Shown here piece after piece: positions 1 to 8,480 of a stretch of DNA of 40,079 nucleotides. Position 1 is the first letter of the stretch, and every line of letters starts with the position of its first letter. Origin of the DNA: Gemmatimonadota bacterium (GTDB lineage: Bacteria > Gemmatimonadota > Gemmatimonadetes > Gemmatimonadales > JACORV01); assembly GCA_016209905.1 (NCBI GenBank), contig JACQVG010000018.1, positions 1 to 40,079 on the forward strand, written 5' to 3'. Made by a program: the position numbers and the translations under genes. The notes beneath the pieces are model-generated. The model was not told where the DNA came from. It did no database searches and was given only the letters and a program-made list of their open reading frames with translations.

Positions 1-165
1 AAAAAGGCCGGCTTCCGCATCGCCCGCCAGGGCAAGCACATCGTGATGACGGACGGTGTGCGTATCCTCACGATCCCGCGCCACAATCCGATCAATGCGA
101 TCACTACGGGCGGCATCGTGCGCGACGCCAGCCTGAGCATCGAGCAATTCCGCCAGCTTCTCTAG
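1..165 (+). CDS. HicA-family toxin (mRNA interferase), C-terminal part, truncated by window start
   Basis: Frame 1 reads KKAGFRIARQGKHIVMTDGVRILTIPRHNPINAITTGGIVRDASLSIEQFRQLL*, the typical HicA/YcfA core (G-F..RQGKHIVM, IPRHNPI, GGI.RDA.LS.E.F). Confidence 0.8.
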   Translation, partial: KKAGFRIARQGKHIVMTDGVRILTIPRHNPINAITTGGIVRDASLSIEQFRQLL

Positions 166-177
166 GACCGGGCTGCC

Positions 178-303
178 GTCTAACGTGAGCGGCATAAGCT
201 GCAGCGCGGCCGACGACTGGGCAAGTGAGTCGAGCGCGACCCCGCACGAGCCGCGCACCTGGGCATGACCGGCCGCGCTGGCAGCTTCATTCGCTTGTTA
301 GGC
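178..303 (-). repeat. attC-like integron recombination site (126 bp imperfect palindrome)
   Basis: Minus strand GCCTAAC-AA-GCGAATGAAGCTGCCAGCGCGGCCG...CGGCCGCGCTGCAGCTTATGCCGCTCAC-GTTAGAC: R''=RYYYAAC, R'=GTTRRRY, matching L''/L' arms with one extra base in L'' as in aadA1-type 59-base elements. Confidence 0.8.
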
Positions 304-600
304 GCCACCGGACAACTCGGGAGGCTCGGGTAGCTGAGCGTCGTGCCACACCGCAACCACCCAGACCGCGCGCCCCTGGGTGCGATAGAAGAATCGATAA
401 GGAGGCAGCACGACCTCGCGGTGAGGCAGGTCGGGGAACTCCGGGATGCGGCGCCCCGACGCAGCGTACCGCTCGAGTCGGCGCAGAGCCCTCTCGGCTC
501 GCTGCCGGAACCGTCGAGCCGCCAGTGGTCGGTCTTGGGCGATGTAGCCAACAGCCGCTACAAACTGCGCGCGGCCAGCCGGCGTGAACTGAACGCGCAC
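298..600 (-). CDS. RelE/ParE-family toxin
   Basis: MRVQFTPAGRAQFVAAVGYIAQDRPLAARRFRQRAERALRRLE...GRRIPEFPDLPHREVVLPPYRFFYRTQGRAVWVVAVWHDAQ; ParE-like, follows a Phd gene. The TAA stop lies inside the attC R'' core. Confidence 0.88.
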   Translation of the reverse strand: MRVQFTPAGRAQFVAAVGYIAQDRPLAARRFRQRAERALRRLERYAASGRRIPEFPDLPHREVVLPPYRFFYRTQGRAVWVVAVWHDAQLPEPPELSGGA

Positions 601-603
601 GGG

Positions 604-879
604 CTAGGCCCGCTGAAGCAACTCGTCGGCCTCAGCCAGCACCGCGTCCAGGGCATGGCCGCGACCGGCCCGTATCTCTTTCTCTCCGCGTGCCAGCAAC
701 TTGAGAATCTGACGCTCGCGCTCACCCTGACGGTAGGCATCAATGCTCAGCAAGACGGCCGCCGCCCGACCGCGTTGAGTGACCACAAGCGGCTGCTTCG
801 AGCGGCCGACGCGCTTAAGGGTGCCCGCCGCATCCTGGCGGAGATCCGAAACCGGAATGATGTCGGGTACACGTGCCAA
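604..879 (-). CDS. Phd/YefM-family antitoxin
   Basis: ARVPDIIPVSDLRQDAAGTLKRVGRSKQPLVVTQRGRAAAVLLSIDAYRQ; Phd/YefM N-terminal pattern; TTG start. Confidence 0.88.
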   Translation of the reverse strand: MARVPDIIPVSDLRQDAAGTLKRVGRSKQPLVVTQRGRAAAVLLSIDAYRQGERERQILKLLARGEKEIRAGRGHALDAVLAEADELLQRA

Positions 880-1393
880 CGGGTCCTCGGGCTTTGGTAC
901 AACCTAAGGTACTGTTGCTGGTACTGCCTGGCAAGGCCCCGGTGGTGCCTAACTAGTAATTGAACAGAACTATCTAGCACGCCGGTCGAGCATCTCCTCG
1001 CAACCTATCGCTCGCCAGAGCGTGGGCGAGAAGCGGTTCAACTCCCCGGCACCAACGAAGATGTGGCTGCGGCGGAGCGAACACCAGCCGGTGATAGACT
1101 GCACGAAATCGCGGTTCATCCGCAAGGCCGAGGCCCGGCGGTGGCGAAGGTACGGGTCGGCCATCGCGCCCCAGCCGGAGCTTCGACCGCATGAGGGTCA
1201 AGAGTTGCGGATTGAACCACGCGATGGTCCTTGAGGCCAAGCCTCTCCCGAACGATATTCGCTACGAGCACGTTGCCCTCCAAGCAGTCCCGGTTGTCTC
1301 GACCAGGACCGGGAATAGCCGACAGGACACGTGCTCTTCAACATTCACGTCCTACGCGGCAGCACGGATTCTCGAGAGGAGCATCATTCCGGA

Positions 1394-2644
1394 ATGCCGA
1401 TCGGCGACGCCTTCCTCCTCGCGCTGCGCGCGATCTGGGCCCACAAGCTCCGCTCGTTCTTCACCCTGCTCGGCATCATCGTCTCCGTGGCGTTCCTGGT
1501 GGCGGTGCTCGCGATCATCCACGGGATGAACGCCTACGTCCGCGAGAACATCGTCCAGGCGATCGCCGGCTCGAACACCTTCCAGGTCCGCCGCGATCCG
1601 CTGCTCTCCGGGTTCAACTTCGACGAGCTCGAGTGGCGGCGGATCGAGCGCCGCCCCGTCGTCTCGCGCGATGACGCCGAGGCGGTGGCGCGCGCGATCC
1701 CCGACGCCAGAGCGGTCGCGATCCAGACCGGCTTCCCGCCGCCGTTCTCGGAGGTCCGGTGGCACGGGCAGTCGGCGGACGGGGTCATCACCCTCGGTAT
1801 CACCCCCGCGTGGCACCGGATCCAGGAGCACCAGTTCGCCATGGGGCACGGCCTCAGCGACGTGGACGTCTCGCAGCGCCGGCCCGTCGCGGTGATCGGC
1901 TGGGACGTGTACACCCAGCTCATGGGCGAGCAGGTGCCGCCGGTCGGCCAACGGGTGCGCGTCAACGGCCACGAGGTCACGGTCGTCGGGGTCGTCGGCC
2001 ACCGCGGCACCGTGCTGGGCCAGTCGCGGGACAACATGATCCTCCTCCCCTTCCCGACCTTCGAGGGCTTCTTCGGGCGGCGCAAGACGACCGTCGTGTT
2101 CGTGAAGATGGCGGAGGTCGGCGAGCTCAGCGGGGCGATGGCGCGCGCCGAGCAGGCGATGCGGGTCCGGCACCGCCTGCGGCCCATGCAGGAGAACGAC
2201 TTCACCATCGAGGCGTCGGACGCGCTGGTGGGGTTCTGGACCCGGCTCACGTCCCTGCTGTTCGCGATCATCCCGAGCGTGGTCGTCATCGGCGTGCTGG
2301 TGGGCGGGATCGTGATCATGAACATCATGCTCATGACCGTGAACGAGCGCACCCACGAGATCGGGATCCGCAAGTCCCTCGGCGCGCGCGCGCGCGACAT
2401 CCGGCGGCAGTTCCTGATCGAGTCCGCCACGATGGCGCTGATGGGCGGGGCGATGGGCGTCCTGGCCGGGACGCTCTTCGCCTCGCTGATCGCGACCGTG
2501 ACCCCGCTGCCCGCGAGGGTGAGCCTGACCTCCGTGCTCGGCGCCCTCGCCCTGGGAGCGGCGGTGGGGATCGTCTTCGGCGTCGTGCCGGCCGCGCGGG
2601 CGGCGCGGCTCGACCCCGTCGTGGCGCTGCGGGCGGAGACGTGA
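1394..2644 (+). CDS. ABC transporter permease, MacB/FtsX type
   Basis: MPIGDAFLLALRAIWAHKLRSFFTLLGIIVSVAF... with C-terminal NERTHEIGIRKSLGARARDIRRQFLIESATMALMGG and PAARAARLDPVVALRAE. Confidence 0.9.
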   Translation: MPIGDAFLLALRAIWAHKLRSFFTLLGIIVSVAFLVAVLAIIHGMNAYVRENIVQAIAGSNTFQVRRDPLLSGFNFDELEWRRIERRPVVSRDDAEAVARAIPDARAVAIQTGFPPPFSEVRWHGQSADGVITLGITPAWHRIQEHQFAMGHGLSDVDVSQRRPVAVIGWDVYTQLMGEQVPPVGQRVRVNGHEVTVVGVVGHRGTVLGQSRDNMILLPFPTFEGFFGRRKTTVVFVKMAEVGELSGAMARAEQAMRVRHRLRPMQENDFTIEASDALVGFWTRLTSLLFAIIPSVVVIGVLVGGIVIMNIMLMTVNERTHEIGIRKSLGARARDIRRQFLIESATMALMGGAMGVLAGTLFASLIATVTPLPARVSLTSVLGALALGAAVGIVFGVVPAARAARLDPVVALRAET

Positions 2645-3888
2645 ACGGCCTGCACCGGCTCCGGCTCGCCGCCGAGGGCGTAGTGATCGCCCTCGACGCC
2701 ATGCGCTCCAACAAGCTGCGCTCGGCGCTCACGATCCTCGGCGTGCTGATCGGCGTGACGACGGTGATGACCATGGCAGCGCTGATCCAGGGGATCAACG
2801 ACGACATCACCTCGCAGATCGAGAACGCGGGGCCGACGACTTTCTACGTCGTCTGGTGGTGGAACGGGGGCCTCCAGGTCGGGCGGCCGCCCGCCGAAAT
2901 CCGCCTGCGCCCGTACCTCGTCAAGGCGGAGGCCGACGCCCTCGAACAGCTGCCGGAGATCGAGTACACGGCGATGTACGGGTTCACCAACCAGCGGGTC
3001 AGCTACAAGGGCGACCAGACCCGGCCGATCACCATCTACGGCGGGAGCCGCCACGGCCTGGAGATTGACGGCGGGGTCATGGTGGCCGGACGCCAGTTCA
3101 CGCGCGACGAGGAGCTGGTGGGCGCGCCGGTCGTGGTGCTGTACGAGGAGGTGGCCGACCGGCTCTTCGGTCCCTCGATCCCGCTCGGCAAGGTCGTCCA
3201 GATCGGCACGCGCGGCTACCGCGTGATCGGCATCTACCGACGACCCGACAACCTCTTCGCCTCCGACGGACAGAGCGAAGCCGCCGTCATTCCGTTCCAG
3301 AGCCTGCGCCACAACTTTAGGTTCCCGGAGGAGCAGAACTCGATCGTCGCGAAGCCGAAGCCGGGCGTCCCCGTGTTCCGGGCGCAGGACGCGGTGACGC
3401 GGGAGCTGCGCCGGGTGCGCAACATCCCCGTCGGCGCCCCGAACACGTTCGACATCGTGACCCAGGCGCAGGTGCTCGACACGTGGAACAAACTCACCAG
3501 CGTGTTCTTCCTGGTCATGCTGGTGCTGGCCGGCGTGTCGCTGATGGTCGGCGGCATCGGCGTGACCGCGATCATGATGGTCTCCGTCACCGAGCGCACC
3601 CGCGAGATCGGCCTGCGCAAGGCGCTCGGGGCGCGGCGGCTGGATATCCTGTGGCAGTTCCTGGTGGAGGCGGCGACGCTGACGGCTCTGGGCGGCACGG
3701 CGGGCCTGGTCTTGGGCGGCGCCGTCGCCGCGACGGTCGCGCGGCTCACGCCGATCCCCGCCCAGGTGCCGCTCTGGTCGGTGGTGGCCGCCGTCGGCGC
3801 CAGCGTCGCCGTGGGGGTCGGGTTCGGCATCTTCCCCGCCAATCGGGCCGCGAGGCTGGACCCGATCGAGGCGCTGCGCTATGAGTGA
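2641..3888 (+). CDS. ABC transporter permease, MacB/FtsX type
   Basis: VNGLHRLRLAAEGVVIALDAMRSNKLRSALTILGVLIGVTTV... TERTREIGLRKALGARRLDILWQFLVEA; GTG start overlaps the preceding stop. Confidence 0.9.
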   Translation: MNGLHRLRLAAEGVVIALDAMRSNKLRSALTILGVLIGVTTVMTMAALIQGINDDITSQIENAGPTTFYVVWWWNGGLQVGRPPAEIRLRPYLVKAEADALEQLPEIEYTAMYGFTNQRVSYKGDQTRPITIYGGSRHGLEIDGGVMVAGRQFTRDEELVGAPVVVLYEEVADRLFGPSIPLGKVVQIGTRGYRVIGIYRRPDNLFASDGQSEAAVIPFQSLRHNFRFPEEQNSIVAKPKPGVPVFRAQDAVTRELRRVRNIPVGAPNTFDIVTQAQVLDTWNKLTSVFFLVMLVLAGVSLMVGGIGVTAIMMVSVTERTREIGLRKALGARRLDILWQFLVEAATLTALGGTAGLVLGGAVAATVARLTPIPAQVPLWSVVAAVGASVAVGVGFGIFPANRAARLDPIEALRYE

Positions 3889-3897
3889 GGGAGGCCC

Positions 3898-4614
3898 GTG
3901 AAGCTCGATCTCTTGGCCATCGCCGCCCACCCCGATGACGCGGAGCTGACCTGCGGCGGCACCCTCGCCGCCGCCGCGCGGCAGGGTTACCGCGTCGGCA
4001 TCCTCGACCTCGTCGCCGGCGAGGCGGGCACGCGGGGCTCGGCGCCGACGCGCGCCCGGGAGGCCGCCCGGGCGGCACGCGCCCTCGGCGTACGGATGCG
4101 CGACAACGCCGGCCTCACGGACGCCCATCTCTTCAACACGGACGCCGCCCGGCGCCTCGTCGTCGGCTGGATCAGACGGCTCCGCCCGCGAACCGTCATC
4201 CTTCCCTTCCCCGTGGGCCGCCACCCCGACCACCGCGTCGCCTCGGAGCTCGGCCGCGACGCCTGTTACCTCGCCGGCCTCGCGAAGCTCGACGCGCCCG
4301 GCAAGCCGCACCGCCCGGCCAAGCTCCTCTACGCCCTGGCCTACCGCGAGGACCCGGTGAAACCCACGTTCGTCGTGGACGTCTCGGCCACGTTCGCCGC
4401 CAAGATGCGTGCCATCCGCTGCTATGCGTCGCAGTTCGAGGGCGCTCACACGGCGGGCGAGATCTTCCCCACGGGCCAGCACCTCTACGACCTGATCGTG
4501 ACCCAGTCGGCCCACTACGGGTCGCTGATCCGGGCGAGGTACGGGGAGCCGTTCTTCACCTACGAAACCGTGGCGATCAGGGACGTCGTCGCGATGGAAG
4601 TCCGGTCGCTCTGA
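3898..4614 (+). CDS. bshB1: PIG-L family deacetylase, BshB1-like (bacillithiol biosynthesis)
   Basis: MKLDLLAIAAHPDDAELTCGGTLAAAARQGYRVGILDLVAGEAGTRGSAPTRAREAARAARALGV; BshB1-like AHPDDAE motif. Confidence 0.82.
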   Translation: MKLDLLAIAAHPDDAELTCGGTLAAAARQGYRVGILDLVAGEAGTRGSAPTRAREAARAARALGVRMRDNAGLTDAHLFNTDAARRLVVGWIRRLRPRTVILPFPVGRHPDHRVASELGRDACYLAGLAKLDAPGKPHRPAKLLYALAYREDPVKPTFVVDVSATFAAKMRAIRCYASQFEGAHTAGEIFPTGQHLYDLIVTQSAHYGSLIRARYGEPFFTYETVAIRDVVAMEVRSL

Positions 4615-4670
4615 ATCGTCGGGACGCGAGGTCGCCACCCCGCCGTTCGGTGAGATAGATTACGGCCGTC

Positions 4671-5870
4671 ATGCCCGATCGCCTCTATCTCGACCACGCC
4701 GCCACCACGCCGGTCCGGCCGGAGGCGCGCGACGCGATGCTCCCGTTCCTCGGGGACGCCGCGTTCGGCAACCCGTCTTCCGGCCACGCGTTCGGCCGCG
4801 CGGCGCGCGCCGGCCTGGAGAACGCGCGGCAGCAACTCGCCGCCGCGCTCGGAGTCCGAGCCCCCGACGTCATCTTCACGTCCGGCGGCACCGAGGCCGA
4901 CAACCTAGCCGTCCTCGGCGCCGTGCTGGCCGCCCGCCCTTCGCTCGGCGGCGGAGGCGCCGCCCACCTCGTCTCCTCCCCGACGGAGCACAAGGCGATC
5001 CTGGGCGCGCTCCACGAGGCCGAGCGCCACGGCGCGAGGGTGACGTTCCTGCCGGTGAACGCGACCGGTCTCGTGGACCTCGCGGCTCTCGACGACCTGC
5101 TCGCCGGCCGGGCACCGGGCGGCAGGCCGACGCTCGTGTCGGTCATGTGGGTCAACAACGAGGTCGGCACGGTGCAGCCGGTGCGCGCGATTGCGGACCG
5201 GTGCGCTGCGGCCGGCGTGCCCTTTCACACCGACGCGGTGCAGGCCTTCGGCAAGCTCGCGGTGAACCTGGCCGCCGTGCCCGTGAGCGCCGCGTCGCTC
5301 TCGGCGCACAAGATCGGAGGTCCGAAAGGGATCGGCGCGCTGGTGGTGCGCGATCGCCGGGCCGTCGGCCCGATCCTCCACGGCGGCGGGCAGCAGGGCG
5401 GCCTGCGCCCGGGGACGGAGAACGTGCCGGGGGCGGTCGGCTTCGGGGTGGCGGCCGAGCTGGCGGCCGGGGAGCAGCCGGAGACTCACGCGCGGCTGGG
5501 CGCGATGCGCGACGCGCTGGAGACGGCGCTGCGGGAGCGGCTGCCCGACCTGGTGGTGCACGGGGCCGGGGCGGAGCGCGGACCCAACATTCTGAACGTC
5601 AGCGCGCCCGAGACCGACTCGGAGGCGATGCTCATGCACCTCGACCTCGCGGGGCTCGCCTGCGCCTCGGGCTCCGCCTGTACGACCGGCGTCGTAGAGC
5701 CCTCGCACGTGTTGACGGCCATGGGCGTGCCGCGCGACCTCGCCGTCGGCGCGGTCCGCCTCTCGCTCGGCGCGCTGTCCTCGCCCGACCGGGTCCCGCA
5801 GATCGCGGACGCGTTCGCGGGCGTCGTGGCAAAGGTCCGCCGACTGCGCTCGGTCCTGGCGCGGGCCTGA
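4671..5870 (+). CDS. Cysteine desulfurase (NifS/IscS family)
   Basis: YLDHAATTPVRPEARDAMLPFL..NPSSGHAFGR; SLSAHKIGGPKGIGAL PLP-lysine motif; ASGSACTTG cysteine loop. Confidence 0.93.
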   Translation: MPDRLYLDHAATTPVRPEARDAMLPFLGDAAFGNPSSGHAFGRAARAGLENARQQLAAALGVRAPDVIFTSGGTEADNLAVLGAVLAARPSLGGGGAAHLVSSPTEHKAILGALHEAERHGARVTFLPVNATGLVDLAALDDLLAGRAPGGRPTLVSVMWVNNEVGTVQPVRAIADRCAAAGVPFHTDAVQAFGKLAVNLAAVPVSAASLSAHKIGGPKGIGALVVRDRRAVGPILHGGGQQGGLRPGTENVPGAVGFGVAAELAAGEQPETHARLGAMRDALETALRERLPDLVVHGAGAERGPNILNVSAPETDSEAMLMHLDLAGLACASGSACTTGVVEPSHVLTAMGVPRDLAVGAVRLSLGALSSPDRVPQIADAFAGVVAKVRRLRSVLARA

Positions 5871-5916
5871 AGCTGTGCCGCTCCCCCGCTGACGCCCCCG
5901 GCCCGATGGCCTCCTG

Positions 5917-6975
5917 ATGGCTCCCCGCGTCCTGGTCGCCATGTCCGGCGGCGTGGATTCGTCCGTGGCGGCGGCCCTCCTCGTCGAGGCGGGCTTCGAC
6001 GTCGTGGGCGTCACGATGAAGCTCTTCTGCTACGCCCGCACGCCGGTTCCCGACCGGCCGTGCTGCTCCCTCGACTCGATCCTAGACGCGCGCGCGGTCG
6101 CCGAGCGCCTCGGCGTTCCCCACTACACGCTCAACTTCGAGGATCGCTTCGGGCGGGACGTGATCGAGAACTTCGTGGCCGAGTACGCTCGCGGCCGGAC
6201 ACCGATCCCGTGCGTGCGCTGCAACGCGTTCACGAAGTTCTCCGACTTGCTGGCGCACGCCGATGCCCTCGGCTGCGAGGCGCTCGCCACCGGCCACTAC
6301 GCGCGAGCGGAGCAGGGCTCGCTCTACCGCGCGCTCGACCGCGCCAAGGATCAGTCCTACTTCCTGTGGGGCGTGCGGCGCGAGGTCGTTCCCAGTTTGC
6401 TCACGCCGGTGGGCTCACGGACCAAGGAGCAGACTCGGGGCGTCGCGCGCCGCCTCGGGCTGGTCACGGCGGAGAAGGTCGAGAGCCAGGAGATCTGCTT
6501 CGTGCCGACCGGCGACTACGTGAGCGTCCTGGAAGAGCGCCTGCCCGCGGGCGCGGCGGCCCTCGCGCCGGGGCCGATCGTCACGACCCGCGGCGAGACG
6601 ATCGGGGAGCACGCCGGCTTTGCGCGCTACACCGTCGGCCAGCGGCGCGGCCTCCCCGGCGGCTCGTCCCGGCCGCGCTTCGTCGTGGCGATCCGGCCGG
6701 AGACGCGAGAAGTGGTGGTCGGCTCCGCCGACGACCTCGACCGCTGGGATGTCGAATTGCGCGAGCTCAACTGGCTCGCCGATCCGTTGGCCGCGGGCGA
6801 GGAGTGCGAGGTCCAGGTGCGCAGCCACGCGCGGGCGGTTCGCGCCGAAGTGCAAGCCGTCAGCGCCGAGGCAATATCGCTCGGGCTGCGTGAGCCGGCG
6901 CGCGCCGTCGCACCGGGCCAGAGCGGGGCTCTCTACCGCGGCGACCGCCTCCTGGGCGGCGGCGTCATCGCGTAG
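5917..6975 (+). CDS. mnmA: tRNA-specific 2-thiouridylase MnmA
   Basis: VLVAMSGGVDSSVAAALL PP-loop; TPIPCVRCNAFTKF; ESQEICFVPTGDY. Confidence 0.93.
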   Translation: MAPRVLVAMSGGVDSSVAAALLVEAGFDVVGVTMKLFCYARTPVPDRPCCSLDSILDARAVAERLGVPHYTLNFEDRFGRDVIENFVAEYARGRTPIPCVRCNAFTKFSDLLAHADALGCEALATGHYARAEQGSLYRALDRAKDQSYFLWGVRREVVPSLLTPVGSRTKEQTRGVARRLGLVTAEKVESQEICFVPTGDYVSVLEERLPAGAAALAPGPIVTTRGETIGEHAGFARYTVGQRRGLPGGSSRPRFVVAIRPETREVVVGSADDLDRWDVELRELNWLADPLAAGEECEVQVRSHARAVRAEVQAVSAEAISLGLREPARAVAPGQSGALYRGDRLLGGGVIA

Positions 6976-6980
6976 CGGGC

Positions 6981-7484
6981 ATGGAAGTCATCCTGATCCG
7001 GCACGCGAAGGCCGGAGCCCGAGACCCCAACACCTGGCCCGACGACGACGACCGTCCGCTGACCTCCCAGGGGCGCAGCGAGCAGCGCGCGGCGGCGAGG
7101 GCGATGAAGAAGATGGGGATCAAGTTCGACTTCCTCGTGACGAGCCCGCTCGCGCGCGCCAGGCAAACGGCCGAGATCGTGGCCGCAGTCTATGGCTGGG
7201 TGGAGCCGCCCCAGCAAGCCGACCAGCTCGGCCACGGCTGCTCGGTGCCGGCCGTGATCAAGCTCCTCGCCAAATTCCCCCCCGACGTGCGGGTGGCCCT
7301 CGTCGGCCACGAGCCGGACTTCTCCTCCCTCGCCGCCGCGCTGATCAGCCATTCGGGCCATGTCGGCATCACCCTCAAGAAAAGCGGCGTCGTCGGGATC
7401 GAGTTCGACGGGGCGGCCGCGGCCGGCGCCGGGACGCTGATGTACCACCTCAAACCGAGCCAGCTCAGGGCCGTGGGCCGGTAG
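6981..7484 (+). CDS. Phosphohistidine phosphatase SixA-like
   Basis: MEVILIRHAKAGARDPNTWPDDDDRPLTSQGRSEQRAAARAM; RHA histidine phosphatase motif. Confidence 0.85.
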   Translation: MEVILIRHAKAGARDPNTWPDDDDRPLTSQGRSEQRAAARAMKKMGIKFDFLVTSPLARARQTAEIVAAVYGWVEPPQQADQLGHGCSVPAVIKLLAKFPPDVRVALVGHEPDFSSLAAALISHSGHVGITLKKSGVVGIEFDGAAAAGAGTLMYHLKPSQLRAVGR

Positions 7485-7558
7485 GCGCGCGTCGGGCCCC
7501 CCCCGCCCCCGGGCGGAAGCGCCTGCCGCGTGGTGCACCGCTCGCTCCAGGAAAGCGA

Positions 7559-7583
7559 AGGCGCCCCGCTGTAGGGGGCGCCT
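7559..7583. terminator. Hairpin between converging genes (putative bidirectional terminator)
   Basis: AGGCGCCCC-gctgtag-GGGGCGCCT, perfect 9-bp stem between sixA end (7484) and the minus-strand cupredoxin end (7614); no strong T-tract. Confidence 0.6.
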
Positions 7584-7613
7584 CGTCACTCGACTGGCTA
7601 GGCCGCCGCTCGG

Positions 7614-8015
7614 CTAGTCCCCCCCGACCGGAGTCACCACGATCATGCCGCTCATCTGGCCGTGCGTGGGACCGCAGTCAAACGTGCAGTACCACTCGCG
7701 CCCACCGAGCCAGTCGGCGACGAACGTCACCTCGGCCGGAATGCCGGGGTAGGCCGTGACCTCGATGTCCGTCCCCTGCACCCTGAAGCCGTGCGCCGAA
7801 TCCATCGCGCGCAGCGTGACGTGGACGGTGTCGCCGCGGCTGGCGCGGATGACCTGCGTCAGGTAGCCGCCCATCCTGGCGTCAATCACCACGTCCACAC
7901 GCTTGGGGCCGGCAACCTCGCTCGCGGTTGCGCTGAGCCGCGCCGCGGCGGCGCCGGGCAGGAGAAGGACGAAGATGAGCTGGAAGATCTTTCGAGTCAT
8001 GGTGTTAGACTCCAT
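7614..8015 (-). CDS. Single-domain CuA cupredoxin (cytochrome oxidase subunit II/NosZ C-terminus-like), exported
   Basis: Signal-like N-terminus; DSAHGF and YCTFDCGPTHGQMSG give the CuA ligand pattern H...CxxxCxxxHxxM. Confidence 0.82.
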   Translation of the reverse strand: MESNTMTRKIFQLIFVLLLPGAAAARLSATASEVAGPKRVDVVIDARMGGYLTQVIRASRGDTVHVTLRAMDSAHGFRVQGTDIEVTAYPGIPAEVTFVADWLGGREWYCTFDCGPTHGQMSGMIVVTPVGGD

Positions 8016-8028
8016 GGCAATGGTACTT

Positions 8029-8055
8029 TGTGAAAATGTTCACAAGATTTGTGAA
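8029..8055. promoter_or_regulatory. CRP/FNR-family-like operator upstream of the CuA cupredoxin
   Basis: TTGTGAAAATGTTCACAA contains TGTGA-N6-TCACA with perfect symmetry, plus an extra TTGTGAA half-site; lies next to TACCAT (-10-like) on the minus strand. Confidence 0.6.
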
Positions 8056-8293
8056 AAAAATAACAAGCGCTGGGCGCGTAGTATAGCGGCAACCCTCCGC
8101 GAGTGGAAGGGGCTGTCCGGGAAAGGCCGTCTCGGATCGGGGCGCCGGCGCGCGCGGGGCCGCGCAGCCGTCCACCTCACCGCCGTCGGTGAGGCGTGGC
8201 CTGCGCCTCGCCTGTAGAAGGGCGCGCCCACCCGCTATATTCGTGCGTCCGCGGACTCGCGCGCATGTCACATCCACCCCGGAGAACAGACGG

Positions 8294-8479
8294 ATGACCA
8301 AGGGAAAGGGCGACAAGGCGGCCGCGATGGCTGCCGATGAGGGCTACTGCGTCAAGTGCAAGGCCAGGCGGACCATCACCGGCGCCAAGACGGTCAAGAT
8401 GGCCAACGGCCGACCGGCCCTGAAGGGCACCTGCTCCAAGTGCGGCACCGGAATGTTCAGGATCCTCCCCCCGAAGTGA
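8294..8479 (+). CDS. DUF5679 small zinc-ribbon protein
   Basis: EGYCVKCKARRTITGAKTVKMANGRPALKGTCSKCGTGMFRI; two CxxC knuckles. Confidence 0.8.
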   Translation: MTKGKGDKAAAMAADEGYCVKCKARRTITGAKTVKMANGRPALKGTCSKCGTGMFRILPPK

Positions 8480-8480
8480 G

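Noticed and set aside
953-1045. Second full attC ending at the GTTAGGC core at 947-953
   Set aside because: No matching R''/L'' partner found within attC-like distance (only GTTCAAC at about 1035, which breaks the consensus), so only a core site is claimed.
974-1240. Small overlapping ORFs between the antitoxin and the first permease
   Set aside because: No recognisable family, overlapping alternatives on both strands, no convincing RBS.
1534-4638. 1034-aa minus-strand ORF
   Set aside because: Antisense to two clear permease genes and bshB1; long spurious frames are expected at this GC content and the translation is Arg/Asp/His-rich low complexity.
8176-8193. CTCACCG-CCGT-CGGTGAG hairpin as a regulatory element
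   Set aside because: Short GC-rich stem with no clear role or T-tract; kept only as an unremarkable hairpin.
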